Shown one piece after another: positions 16,398 to 24,288 of a stretch of DNA of 64,000 nt. Position 1 is the stretch's first letter. Every line of letters starts with the position of its first letter. A model generated the notes under the pieces. The model was not told the DNA's origin. It did no database searches and worked only from the letters and a program-made list of their open reading frames with translations. The position numbers and the translations under genes are program-made. The stretch is from Amnibacterium sp. CER49 (GTDB taxonomy: Bacteria > Actinomycetota > Actinomycetes > Actinomycetales > Microbacteriaceae): contig NZ_JARVWQ010000002.1 in the NCBI RefSeq assembly GCF_029846255.1, positions 682,001 to 746,000 on the forward strand, in the 5' to 3' direction.

Positions 16398-17630
16398 TCA
16401 GCTGAGGCGCTCGATCACCATCGCCATGCCCTGGCCGCCACCGACGCACATCGTCTCGAGCCCGATGGTCTTGTCCTTCGTCGCGAGCGCGTTGAGGAGC
16501 GTCGTGGTGATCCGCGCGCCGGTCATGCCGAAGGGGTGCCCGAGGGCGATCGCGCCGCCGTGCACGTTCAGCTTCTCCCAGTCGACGCCGAGGTCGTCGG
16601 CGGAGGGCACGACCTGGGCCGCGAACGCCTCGTTGATCTCGACGAGGTCGACGTCGTCGATCGTCATCCCGGCACGGCGGAGCGCCTGACGGCTCGCCTC
16701 GACGGGCCCGAGGCCCATGATCTCGGGCGACAGGGCGGTGACGCCGGTCGAGACGATCCGGGCGAGCGGCGTCAGCCCGAGGTCCTTCGCGAGCGCGTCC
16801 GAGACGATGACGAGGGCGGCCGCGCCGTCGTTCAGCGGGCAGGCGTTGCCCGCGGTGACGGTGCCATCCTTGCGGAACACGGGCTGCAGCCCGCTGAGCG
16901 TCTCGACGGTCACGCCGGCGCGGGGGCCGTCGTCGGCCGTCACGGTGCGGCCGTCCGGCGTCGTGACGGGGGTGATCTCGCGCTCGAAGACACCGGCGGC
17001 GAGCGCGGCCTCCGCACGGTTCTGGCTGAGTGCCGCGTACTCGTCCTGCCGCCGCCGGCTCACCTGCTTCAGGCTCGCGACGTTCTCGGCGGTCTGGCCC
17101 ATCGCGATGTAGGCGTCGGGTAGGAGACCCTCCTCGCGCGGGTCGGTCCAGTCGCCGCCCTCGGCCGCGCGGCGCTTCGTGCGCTCCCCCGCCTCGGCGA
17201 ACACCGGGTTGAGGATCCGCTGCGGGTCCTGGCCGGGGATGTGGTCGGCGCTGCCGTTCGCGAAGTGCGTGACCGACTCGACGCCCGCCGAGACGAACGC
17301 CTCGCCCTCGCCGGCCTTGATCGCGTGGAACGCCATCCGCGTGGTCTGCAGGCTCGACGAGCAGTACCGGTTCACCGTGGTGCCGGGCAGGAGGTCGTAG
17401 CCGAGCTTCACGGCGAGGATCCGCGCCATGTTCATGCCCTGCTCGCCGCCGGGCATGCCGCAGCCGAGGATCAGGTCGTCGAGCCGGGCGGGGTCGAGCG
17501 CGGGAACCGCACCGAGCGCCTCCTGCACCATCAGGGCGGCGAGGTCGTCGGGCCGGAACGACACGAGCGAGCCCTTGTTCGCCCGCCCGATGGGCGAGCG
17601 CTTCGCAGCGACGATGACGGCTTCAGGCAT
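16398..17630 (-). CDS. Acetyl-CoA acyltransferase (thiolase)
   Basis: 410 aa, ATG at 17630. Catalytic residues of the thiolase fold are present: Cys90 in [10 protein letters not shown], His365 in [10 protein letters not shown] and Cys395 in [10 protein letters not shown]. The N-terminus [17 protein letters not shown] is typical. It cleaves 3-oxoacyl-CoA with CoA to release acetyl-CoA (or propionyl-CoA for branched chains). The degradative (type I) reading is favoured by neighbours: acyl-CoA dehydrogenase upstream on the same strand and SDR/MaoC genes on the opposite strand. A pair of hairpins lies between the acyl-CoA dehydrogenase stop and this start, so it may have its own promoter. Confidence 0.92.
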   Translation of the reverse strand: MPEAVIVAAKRSPIGRANKGSLVSFRPDDLAALMVQEALGAVPALDPARLDDLILGCGMPGGEQGMNMARILAVKLGYDLLPGTTVNRYCSSSLQTTRMAFHAIKAGEGEAFVSAGVESVTHFANGSADHIPGQDPQRILNPVFAEAGERTKRRAAEGGDWTDPREEGLLPDAYIAMGQTAENVASLKQVSRRRQDEYAALSQNRAEAALAAGVFEREITPVTTPDGRTVTADDGPRAGVTVETLSGLQPVFRKDGTVTAGNACPLNDGAAALVIVSDALAKDLGLTPLARIVSTGVTALSPEIMGLGPVEASRQALRRAGMTIDDVDLVEINEAFAAQVVPSADDLGVDWEKLNVHGGAIALGHPFGMTGARITTTLLNALATKDKTIGLETMCVGGGQGMAMVIERLS

Positions 17631-17710
17631 CTTCAGGAGCCTCTCTCTCTTCAGCGAGGCGTCAGTGCCTCGGCATGTGGTGGACCGGCGAGCCGATCTG
17701 GGTACGGGAG

Positions 17711-17778
17711 GCCCGGCCCTCGCGCGGGCCGGGGCAGGACTGCCCACGACGTCTTCGAAGCGCTCGCGCTTCGAAGAC
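17711..17778 (-). terminator. Two stacked hairpins between acyl-CoA dehydrogenase and thiolase genes
   Basis: GTCTTCGAAGCG (17751-17762) and CGCTTCGAAGAC (17767-17778) form a perfect 12-bp stem with a CTCG loop, 7 bases past the acyl-CoA dehydrogenase stop. A second stem GCCCGGCCC / GGGCCGGGGC lies at 17711-17735. They suit a terminator or attenuator that would uncouple the downstream thiolase gene. Confidence 0.65.
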
Positions 17779-17785
17779 CATGGAC

Positions 17786-19003
17786 TCAGACGAAGGCGGC
17801 GGATCCGGTGATCGAGCGGCCGACGATGAGGGTGTTCATCTCGCGGGTGCCCTCGTAGGAGTAGATCGCCTCCGCGTCGGCGAAGAAGCGGGCGACGCCC
17901 TTGTCGAGCACGATGCCGTTGCCGCCGAGGATCTCGCGGCACCAGCCGACGGCCTCGCGCATCCGGGCCGTCGCGTAGGCCTTCGCGAGCGCGGAGTGCT
18001 GGTCGTGCTGCTCGCCGGCGTCCTGCAGCTCGCTGGCCCGCATGCAGAGCGCGATGGAGGCGGTGATGTTGCCGAGGCTCTTGACGAGCAGGTCCTGGAC
18101 GAGCTGGTGCGACGCGATGGGCTTGCCGAACTGCGTCCGCTCCTTCGCGTAGGCGAGCGCGGCCTCGTACGCCCCGACCGCGATGCCGACCGCCTGCCAG
18201 GCGACCTCGCAGCGGGTCAGGCGCAGCACGGTCGCGACGTCGCGGAACGAGCGGATGTTCTGGAGGCGCCGCGACTCCGGCACCTGGACGCCGTCGAGCA
18301 CGATGTCGGCGTTCTGCACGGAGCGGAGCGCGACCTTGTCCTCGATCTTCGTCGCGGTGAAGCCGGGGCTGTCGGAGGTCACGAGGAACGCCTTGACCTG
18401 GTCGTCGGCCTCGTCGCGCGCCATCACGACGACGACGTCGGCGAAGGTGGCGTTGCCGATCCACCGCTTCGCGCCGTTCAGCACCCACCCGTCGCCCTCG
18501 CGGCGGGCGGTGGTCCGCAGGCCGCGCGCGGAGTCGGAGCCGGAGTAGGGCTCGGTGAGCCCGAAGGCGCCGAGCACCTCGGCCGTGCCGAGCCTCGGCA
18601 GCCATTCCGCGCGCTGCTCGGGCGAGCCGCCGATGTCGATCGCGCCCATCGCGAGGCCGCTCTGCACGCCGACGAAGGTGGCGACGCCGGCGTCGACGCG
18701 GCCCATCTCGAGCGCGACCCAGCCGCGGTAGACGGCGCTGTTCTCGAACTGCCGCACCTCGGGCACGAACGACCCGAGCACGCCGAGATCGGCGAGCCCC
18801 GGGATCAGCTGCATCGGGAACTCGGCGCGCGACCAGTACTCGTTCGCGATGGGCCGCACCTCGGCCTCGAAGAACCTCCGGATCCGCGCGACGTGCTCGC
18901 GCTCCTCCGCGGTGAGCTTCTCCTGGAAGCGGTAGAAGTCGCCCGTCAGCATCTCGAGCGAGGCGGCCTCGGTCGTCGTGGGGTCGTCGGCGGTGAGGGT
19001 CAC
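17786..19003 (-). CDS. Acyl-CoA dehydrogenase
   Basis: 405 aa, GTG start at 19003 preceded by TTGGAGCAGCC. The longer open frame to 19096 would need an extra ~31 residues of low-complexity sequence, so it is not preferred. Family features: AFGLTEPYSGSDSARG (flavin and substrate motif), WVLNGAKRWIGNATFADVVVV, and the C-terminal EILGGNGIV plus YEGTREMNTLIVGR with the Arg and Glu positions of the glutaryl-CoA/short-branched group. It oxidises an acyl-CoA to the 2,3-enoyl-CoA with FAD, passing electrons to ETF. Divergent from the TetR regulator at 19105, which probably controls it. Confidence 0.92.
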   Translation of the reverse strand: MTLTADDPTTTEAASLEMLTGDFYRFQEKLTAEEREHVARIRRFFEAEVRPIANEYWSRAEFPMQLIPGLADLGVLGSFVPEVRQFENSAVYRGWVALEMGRVDAGVATFVGVQSGLAMGAIDIGGSPEQRAEWLPRLGTAEVLGAFGLTEPYSGSDSARGLRTTARREGDGWVLNGAKRWIGNATFADVVVVMARDEADDQVKAFLVTSDSPGFTATKIEDKVALRSVQNADIVLDGVQVPESRRLQNIRSFRDVATVLRLTRCEVAWQAVGIAVGAYEAALAYAKERTQFGKPIASHQLVQDLLVKSLGNITASIALCMRASELQDAGEQHDQHSALAKAYATARMREAVGWCREILGGNGIVLDKGVARFFADAEAIYSYEGTREMNTLIVGRSITGSAAFV

Positions 19004-19104
19004 GGCTGCTCCAATGCTTCGTCCGCGGCGTTGCGCGAGCAGTGTACGCATCATTCCGCGATGTGTTGCAGCAGCGGGATGCCGCGCGGCTAGCATCCAT
19101 TCCG

Positions 19105-19761
19105 ATGGTCGGCGTCGACACGGCCCCGCGACGAGCGGGCCTCGGCAGCCTCGGTGCGGTGCTCGTGCCGAGCGCCCTGTCCGCGCGCCTGCCGGACCAC
19201 CCGGACGCCGCCAGGGCCTTCCGCTCCGCGCGCCATCGGTTCCTCGCCGGCGAGCGCATCGACATGGGCGCGCTGGCGGCCGAGCTCGGCGTCGATCGCA
19301 CCTCCCTCTTCCGCTGGGTCGGCAACCGCGACGCCCTCCTCGCCGAGGTGCTGTGGTCCCTCGCCGTGCCCACGTTCGACGCGACCGAGGGCGCCGTCGA
19401 CGCGACCGGCGCCGACCGGGTCGAGCAGGTGCTCATCCGCGTCGTCAGCGACCTCATCGCCGCGGACTACTTCCGCGACTGGATCACCCGCGAGCCCGGG
19501 CGGGCGCTGCGCATCCTCACCACGCGGTCGAGCCCGGTGCAGCGACGGTTCATCGCGGTCACCGAGCGGCTGCTCCACGAGGAGCTCGACGCCGGCCGCA
19601 TGGCGACGCCGCTGCCCGTCCACGACCTCGCCTACGTGCTCGTGCGCGTCGTCGAGTCCTTCACCTACGCCGACGTCATCGCCGGCGAGCCTCCGAGCGC
19701 CGAGCGGGCGGCCGCGGCGCTCGCGCTCGTCCTCGCACCGACGCGGGAGGCGGCGGCATGA
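19105..19761 (+). CDS. TetR-family transcriptional regulator (QsdR-like)
   Basis: 218 aa from ATG at 19105; an upstream in-frame ATG at 19042 would add 21 residues that look non-conserved. The helix-turn-helix is at residues ~55-85: GALAAELGVDRTSLFRWVGN, then RDALLAEVL. The rest is an all-helical ligand-binding domain. The 101-base gap to the divergent acyl-CoA dehydrogenase start is the expected operator site, though no clean palindrome was found there. It is followed by a thioesterase remnant (ATGA overlap) and an acyl-CoA ligase gene. It probably senses an acyl-CoA or related pathway metabolite; ligand unknown. Confidence 0.85.
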   Translation: MVGVDTAPRRAGLGSLGAVLVPSALSARLPDHPDAARAFRSARHRFLAGERIDMGALAAELGVDRTSLFRWVGNRDALLAEVLWSLAVPTFDATEGAVDATGADRVEQVLIRVVSDLIAADYFRDWITREPGRALRILTTRSSPVQRRFIAVTERLLHEELDAGRMATPLPVHDLAYVLVRVVESFTYADVIAGEPPSAERAAAALALVLAPTREAAA

Positions 19762-20207
19762 GCGACGCGACCGAGACGCTCGAGCGCTACCGCTGGACGC
19801 GGCCGTTCCCCACGCGCTGGCACGACATCGACGTCTTCGGTCACGTGAACAACACGATCTACTACGCGAGTGGCCGCTCGGGCGGAGGCGATTTCTCGCC
19901 TCCGCGCGGCCAGCTCGCCGAGGGCCGTCTCGGCGCTCGCTCGACGCGCAGCCATGCCTTGCCACCGGAGACCGCGCGCAGGTCCGATCACGGTCTCGCT
20001 CTCCGTCCGATCCTCGCCGGGCGCCTCCCTGCGCCGCACCAGTCGGCTCGCCTGACCCTGACGAGACATGCTCACGCGTACCCCGGGGCCGGGTCGGCCC
20101 CGGGCGAGCTGAGCGCGCGGAGGCCAGAGACGGCCTCCGCTTCACGCGCTCACTCGCATATCGAGCGAGAGCTCGCCCTCCCCGAACCCGAGAAGGACCT
20201 CACGTGA
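19758..20207 (+). pseudogene. Broken hotdog (4HBT) acyl-CoA thioesterase gene, 3' part replaced
   Basis: ATG at 19758 overlaps the TetR stop. The first ~37 residues (ERYRWTRPFPTRWHDIDVFG then HVNNTIYYA) are a clear 4-hydroxybenzoyl-CoA thioesterase start with the Asp of WHDIDVFGHVN. From about base 19870 the similarity stops: the remaining ~110 codons (SGRSGGGDFSPPRGQ ... EPEKDLT) are Arg/Ser/Pro/Ala-rich with no hotdog features and derive from the palindrome-flanked segment at 19882-20157. The frame stays open and ends at TGA 20205-20207, overlapping the next gene's GTG. The chimeric 149-aa product would lack most of the fold and is almost certainly inactive as a thioesterase. Confidence 0.75.
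19882..20157. repeat. Palindrome-bracketed segment inside the thioesterase remnant (candidate miniature mobile element or structured RNA)
   Basis: Two 24-nt hairpins share identical outer arms GCGGAGGC and GCCTCCGC. They are 19882-19905 (10-bp stem; loop TTTC on plus, GAAA on minus) and 20117-20140 (9-bp stem, loop AGAGAC). The second sits in an extended stem, GCGAG at 20104-20108 with CTCGC at 20153-20157 and GAGCGC at 20111-20116 with GCGCTC at 20146-20151. Between them is CCCGGGGCC / GGCCCCGGG (20082-20104). It has no transposase gene. A minus-strand frame of more than 60 codons crosses the segment. Its nature is inference. Confidence 0.55.
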
Positions 20208-21802
20208 ACGACGACGTTCTCCGCAGCTCCGGCAACGCCACCCTCTCGGTGGCCTCGATCCTCGCGGACGCCGCGTGGCGGTACCCCGACGCCACCGCCG
20301 TCATCTGGGCGGGCCAGACCGGTCCCGAGTCCCGCGTCACGTACGGCGACCTGTGGACGCAGACGAAGGCGATCGCGGGGGTGCTCCGCGACCGCGGCAT
20401 CGGCCCCGGCGACCGCGTGGCGATGCTGGTGCCGAACGTGCCGATGTTCCCGAGGGTCTACTACGCGGTGCTGTCGCTCGGCGCCGTCGTCGTGCCGATC
20501 CACCTGCTGTTCAAGAACGAGGAGGTGCAGCACGTCCTCCGAGACAGCGGCGCGAAGCTCGCGGTCATCGCCGCGCCCTCGCTCGGGGAGGCGCTGCCCG
20601 CGGCCGCCGCGACCGGCGTCGACGCGATCTCGGTGCTGCTGCCGGAGGCCACCCGCGACCTCGTGCCGATCCCCCGCCTCGAGGACCTCGTCGCGTCCGG
20701 GGAGTCGGCGCCGATCGAGCGGCACGTCGCCACGAACCCGCTCGCCCCCGCGACCCTGCTCTACACGTCCGGCACGACCGGCACACCCAAGGGCGCGGTC
20801 GCGAGCCACCTCGCCATCGTCGAGAACGTGAACGTGTCGCTGCTCGACTCGTTCGACATGCACCACGACGACGTGGTCTTCGGCGGCCTGCCGCTGTTCC
20901 ACACGTTCGGCCAGACCTGCGTGCTCAACACCGCGTTCCGCCGCGGCGCGACCATCGTGCTGCTGCCGAAGTTCGAGCCGGTCGCGGCGCTGAACGCGAT
21001 GGTCGAGCACCGCGTGGACATCTTCACCGCGGTGCCGACGATGTACGTCGCGCTGCTCCAGGCGGCGGCCGCGGGTGCGCCGACCCCGCAGCTGCGCTAC
21101 GCGATCTCGGGCGGCGCCCCGCTGCCGCTCGCCGTGCTCGAGGCGTTCGAGGAGACGTTCGGCGCCTCGGTGCACGAGGGCTACGGCCTCACCGAGACCT
21201 CACCGGTCGTGTCGTTCAACCGCGTCGGCGAGGAGATCCACCCGGGCACGATCGGCCGGCGCATCTGGGGGGTCGATGTCGAGATCGCCGACGCGGACCG
21301 CGAGGACGCGATCGTCGTGCTCCCCCGGGGCGAGATCGGCGAGCTCGTGGTGCGCGGCCACAACCTCTTCACCGGGTACCTCGGCAAGCCGGACGCGACC
21401 GCGGCCGTCGTGGTCGACGGCTGGTTCCGCACCGGCGACCTCGCGACGATGGACGAGGACGACCTCATCACGATCGTCGACCGCAAGAAGGACATGATCC
21501 TGCGCAACGGCTACAACGTGTACCCGACGGAGGTCGAGAACGTGCTCGTGCGGCACGAGGCGGTGCAGACCGCAGCCGTGTTCGGGGTGCCGCACGAGGT
21601 GCACGGACAGGAGATCGCCGCGGCCGTGGTGCTGAAGCAGGGCGCGCAGGCCACCGAGCAGGAGATCATCGACTTCGTCAAGGAGCGGATCGCCGCCTAC
21701 AAGTTCCCGCGCGTCGTGCACTTCGTGCCGGAGCTGCCGCTCGGGCCGTCCGGCAAGGTGCTGAAGCGCGAGCTCACCCGCGAGTTCTCGCCGCAGTCCT
21801 GA
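20204..21802 (+). CDS. Long-chain fatty-acid-CoA ligase / AMP-dependent acyl-CoA synthetase
   Basis: 532 aa, GTG at 20204 with GAGAAGGA just upstream. All adenylating-enzyme motifs are seen: LLYTSGTTGTPKGA (P-loop, residues ~186-199), GYGLTETSP (A5), GWFRTGDLATMDEDD and DRKKDMIL (A7/A8 hinge), and PSGKVLKREL with the catalytic Lys near the C-terminus. It activates a carboxylic acid with ATP to an acyl-AMP and then to acyl-CoA. As the only ligase in the cluster it probably primes the substrate for the acyl-CoA dehydrogenase, MaoC, SDR and thiolase. Specificity (fatty, aromatic or terpenoid acid) cannot be read. Confidence 0.93.
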   Translation: MNDDVLRSSGNATLSVASILADAAWRYPDATAVIWAGQTGPESRVTYGDLWTQTKAIAGVLRDRGIGPGDRVAMLVPNVPMFPRVYYAVLSLGAVVVPIHLLFKNEEVQHVLRDSGAKLAVIAAPSLGEALPAAAATGVDAISVLLPEATRDLVPIPRLEDLVASGESAPIERHVATNPLAPATLLYTSGTTGTPKGAVASHLAIVENVNVSLLDSFDMHHDDVVFGGLPLFHTFGQTCVLNTAFRRGATIVLLPKFEPVAALNAMVEHRVDIFTAVPTMYVALLQAAAAGAPTPQLRYAISGGAPLPLAVLEAFEETFGASVHEGYGLTETSPVVSFNRVGEEIHPGTIGRRIWGVDVEIADADREDAIVVLPRGEIGELVVRGHNLFTGYLGKPDATAAVVVDGWFRTGDLATMDEDDLITIVDRKKDMILRNGYNVYPTEVENVLVRHEAVQTAAVFGVPHEVHGQEIAAAVVLKQGAQATEQEIIDFVKERIAAYKFPRVVHFVPELPLGPSGKVLKRELTREFSPQS

Positions 21803-21810
21803 GCGCGGAG

Positions 21811-22563
21811 TCAGGCGGGCATCGGGAGCGAGCCGCCGCCGTCGATCACGAGGGTGCGGCCCGTCACCCACGCGGCGTCGTCCGACAGCAGGAACGCGAC
21901 GGGCCCGGCGACGTCCTCGGGCTCCCCGAGCCTGCCGAGCGGGTACGCCCGCGCCACCTCCGCCTCGCGGCCCTCGTAGAGCGGCCGGGCGAACGCCGTC
22001 CGAACGACCGCCGGCGCGACCGCGTTCACCCGGATGCGCGGGGCGAGCTCGACCGCCAGCTGCTGCGTCAGCGAGATGAGCGCCGCCTTCGTCACCCCGT
22101 AGAACGCGATGCGGGGGCTCGCACCGACCCCGGCGATGGAGGCGACGTTCACGATCGCGCCGCCGCGCTCCCCCATGCCGCGCGCCACCGCCTCGCGGGC
22201 CCAGCCGAACGCGCCGAGCACGTTCACCTCGAACATCTTCCGCACCGCGCCCTCCTCGATCTCGAGGGCCGGCCCGTAGGCGGGGTTGATCCCGGTGTTG
22301 TTCACGAGCAGGTCGACCGGGCCGAACGCCGCCTCGGCGAGCCCGAAGGCGGCGGCCCGCGCCTCGGGGTCGTCCGCGCGACCCGGCGCGAACCGGACCC
22401 GGTCGGGCCCGCCGAGCCGCTCCGCCGCCTCGGCGAGCGCGGGCTCCTTGCGCGCGGTGATCACGACCCGCGCGCCCTCCGCGACGAGCCGTGCGGCGAT
22501 CGCGCGCCCGATGCCGCGGCTCGCCCCGGTGACGATCGCCGTCCGTCCCTCGAAGCGCTCCAC
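21811..22563 (-). CDS. SDR family oxidoreductase
   Basis: 250 aa from a GTG start at 22563 (VERFEGRTAIVTGASRGIG). The longer frame upstream lacks family sequence. NAD(P)-binding TGASRGIG, LLVNNTGIN, the active-site Ser in VNVASIAGVG, and Tyr-x3-Lys in AFYGVTKAAL are present; the C-terminus is TGRTLVIDGGGSLPMPA. No clear Shine-Dalgarno precedes the GTG. It converges on the acyl-CoA ligase gene with an 8-base gap, and it is divergent from the Rieske gene at 22722. Substrate unknown; it could belong to the same acyl pathway. Confidence 0.88.
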   Translation of the reverse strand: MERFEGRTAIVTGASRGIGRAIAARLVAEGARVVITARKEPALAEAAERLGGPDRVRFAPGRADDPEARAAAFGLAEAAFGPVDLLVNNTGINPAYGPALEIEEGAVRKMFEVNVLGAFGWAREAVARGMGERGGAIVNVASIAGVGASPRIAFYGVTKAALISLTQQLAVELAPRIRVNAVAPAVVRTAFARPLYEGREAEVARAYPLGRLGEPEDVAGPVAFLLSDDAAWVTGRTLVIDGGGSLPMPA

Positions 22564-22721
22564 GTCGGCGAGCGTAGCGATCGGCGCCGTCCCGCCTCCG
22601 CCGCGCATCGGCTGCGGAAACCCTCCGACTTCCCCGCTGGAGTTGCACGGGTCCCGCTCGGAGGGATGCCCTGGGAGCACCGGCTCCGACGGCGGAGCGC
22701 GGCCGAGCCGAGGGGACAGCC

Positions 22722-23600
22722 ATGAAAGAACTCCGGATCCTGAAGCCGATCGCGAAGCTCGAGGACATCGCCGCGCTCGACCCGATCGTGGACGTGGCGA
22801 AGTCGATCGTGCTCGCGGTCGTGAAGCCCCGTGCGCTCGAGGACGTCCTCCACGGCGTGCCGTTCGGCCACCCGATCCATCCGCTGCTCGTGCTCTTCCC
22901 GACGGGGGCATGGGCCTCTGTCGCGGTGCTCGACCTCGTCCCGGGCGCCGAGCGTGCCGCGCGGCTGCTCACCGGGTTCGGCGTCCTCACGGCGGTGCCG
23001 ACGGCGCTCACGGGTGAGACCGACTGGGCTCGGCTCCACATCCAGCAGCAGCGGGTCGGCATCGTCCACGCCGCACTGAACGTGACGGGCGTCGCGCTCT
23101 ACTCGGGCTCCTGGTTCGCGCGGCGCGCCGGCAACCAGGGCTTCGGCAAGCTGCTCGCCTTCGCGGGGCTCGGCGCGATCAGCGCCGGCGGCTACCTCGG
23201 GGGCCACCTCAGCTACCGGCAGGCCTCCGGGGCGAACCACACGGAGGACGTGCCGCACCGCTTCCCGTCCGGCTGGCAGCCGCTCGGCGCGCTCGAGGAC
23301 CTGCCCGAGCGGCAGCTCGCCGAGCGCACCGTGGAGGGGCAGCCGCTGCTCGTGTTCCGGCGCGGCCGCCGCGTCGACGTGCTCTCGAACGTCTGCTCGC
23401 ACCTCTCCGGGCCGCTGCACGAGGGCACCCTCGGCCAGGACCAGGCGGCGGGTCCCTGCGTCGAGTGCCCCTGGCACGGCAGCGTCTTCTCGATCGAGAA
23501 CGGCGAGGTGCTGCAGGGCCCCGCGACGAGCCCGCAGCCGGTGTTCCGAGCGCGGGTCACGGGCGACGTCGTCGAGGTGCTCCTGCCGAACGCGGGCTGA
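22722..23600 (+). CDS. DUF2231 membrane domain fused to a Rieske [2Fe-2S] domain
   Basis: 292 aa, ATG at 22722. Residues ~45-165 form a DUF2231-type membrane module, starting GVPFGHPIHPLLVLFPTGAW and containing about four hydrophobic spans. Residues ~180-290 are a Rieske ferredoxin domain with Cys225-x-His227 (CSHLSGPLHEG) and Cys249-x2-His252 (CPWHGSVFS) as cluster ligands. It is predicted to be a membrane-bound electron-transfer protein; partner and direction are unknown. Related fusions occur in actinobacteria and cyanobacteria. It precedes an ArsR-type regulator and MFS pair that has its own operator, so it is probably a separate unit. Confidence 0.88.
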   Translation: MKELRILKPIAKLEDIAALDPIVDVAKSIVLAVVKPRALEDVLHGVPFGHPIHPLLVLFPTGAWASVAVLDLVPGAERAARLLTGFGVLTAVPTALTGETDWARLHIQQQRVGIVHAALNVTGVALYSGSWFARRAGNQGFGKLLAFAGLGAISAGGYLGGHLSYRQASGANHTEDVPHRFPSGWQPLGALEDLPERQLAERTVEGQPLLVFRRGRRVDVLSNVCSHLSGPLHEGTLGQDQAAGPCVECPWHGSVFSIENGEVLQGPATSPQPVFRARVTGDVVEVLLPNAG

Positions 23601-23614
23601 AGACTGCCCTATCG

Positions 23615-23652
23615 AAGGATTCCTTGCAAAGGATCCTTGCATCCGTTAGCGT
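23615..23652 (+). promoter_or_regulatory. Operator repeats and probable promoter of the ArsR-MFS operon
   Basis: Tandem AAGGATTCCTTGCA (23615-23628) and AAAGGATCCTTGCA (23628-23641) each contain the palindrome AAGGATnCCTT or AAGGATCCTT. A possible promoter is TTGCAA (23623-23628), an 18-base spacer, and TAGCGT (23647-23652). The regulator ATG follows at 23659, so transcripts may be nearly leaderless. The overlap of the repeats with the -35 region suggests autorepression by the ArsR-like protein. Confidence 0.6.
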
Positions 23653-23658
23653 CCCGGC

Positions 23659-24288
23659 ATGGCCGAGGACGAGCACCACCCGCTGACCGACCCCGGTGTC
23701 CGCGCCACCGACCCGGCGGCGTTGCAGGCGCTCGTCCACCCGCTGCGGCTGCAGCTGCTCGGACAGCTGCGGCGGCACGGGCCGGCCACGGCCACCCGGC
23801 TCGCGGAGGTGCTGCACGTCTCGTCGGCCCTCGCGAGCTACCACCTCCGGCAGCTGCACGCGGGCGGCTTCGTCGAGGACGCCGACGAGGAGGTGCCTGC
23901 TGAGCAGCGCCGCGGCGGCCGGGAGCGCTGGTGGCGGGCGGCGGCGCGATCCACCCTCGTCGAGCCGACGCGGGCGGGCGACGCCGCGGACGCCATCGTG
24001 CGCGACTACCTCGCGGTGGTCCTCGAGGCCTGCTTCGCCAACGCGCGCACCTGGCTCGACGTCGAGCCGGAGTGGCCCGTCGCGTGGCAGGAGCTCGACG
24101 ACTTCAGCGACGTGCAGCTCGCCCTCACGCCCGACGAGGCGCGGCGGCTCGACCGGGAGATCAGCGGGGTGCTCGGCCGCTACCGCCGGCACGACCCCGC
24201 GGTGCCGCTGCCCGAGGGCGGCGCGATCGTCAGCGTCCAGTACCAGCTCTTCCCCGAGGCGCGGCAGACGCCTCCCGCTGATGCGTGA
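23659..24288 (+). CDS. ArsR/winged-helix transcriptional regulator
   Basis: 209 aa, ATG at 23659. The winged helix-turn-helix lies at residues ~20-75: LQALVHPLRLQLLGQLRRHG, then TATRLAEVLHVSSALASYHL RQL with the recognition helix, and GGRERWWRAAARST as the wing. The longer C-terminal region (residues ~100-209) is a helical domain typical of helix_turn_helix ArsR-like regulators linked to MFS transporters, without the metal-binding Cys pairs of classical ArsR. It overlaps the MFS gene by 8 bases. It probably represses the pair through the AAGGATCCTT repeats upstream and is released by a transporter substrate. Confidence 0.88.
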   Translation: MAEDEHHPLTDPGVRATDPAALQALVHPLRLQLLGQLRRHGPATATRLAEVLHVSSALASYHLRQLHAGGFVEDADEEVPAEQRRGGRERWWRAAARSTLVEPTRAGDAADAIVRDYLAVVLEACFANARTWLDVEPEWPVAWQELDDFSDVQLALTPDEARRLDREISGVLGRYRRHDPAVPLPEGGAIVSVQYQLFPEARQTPPADA

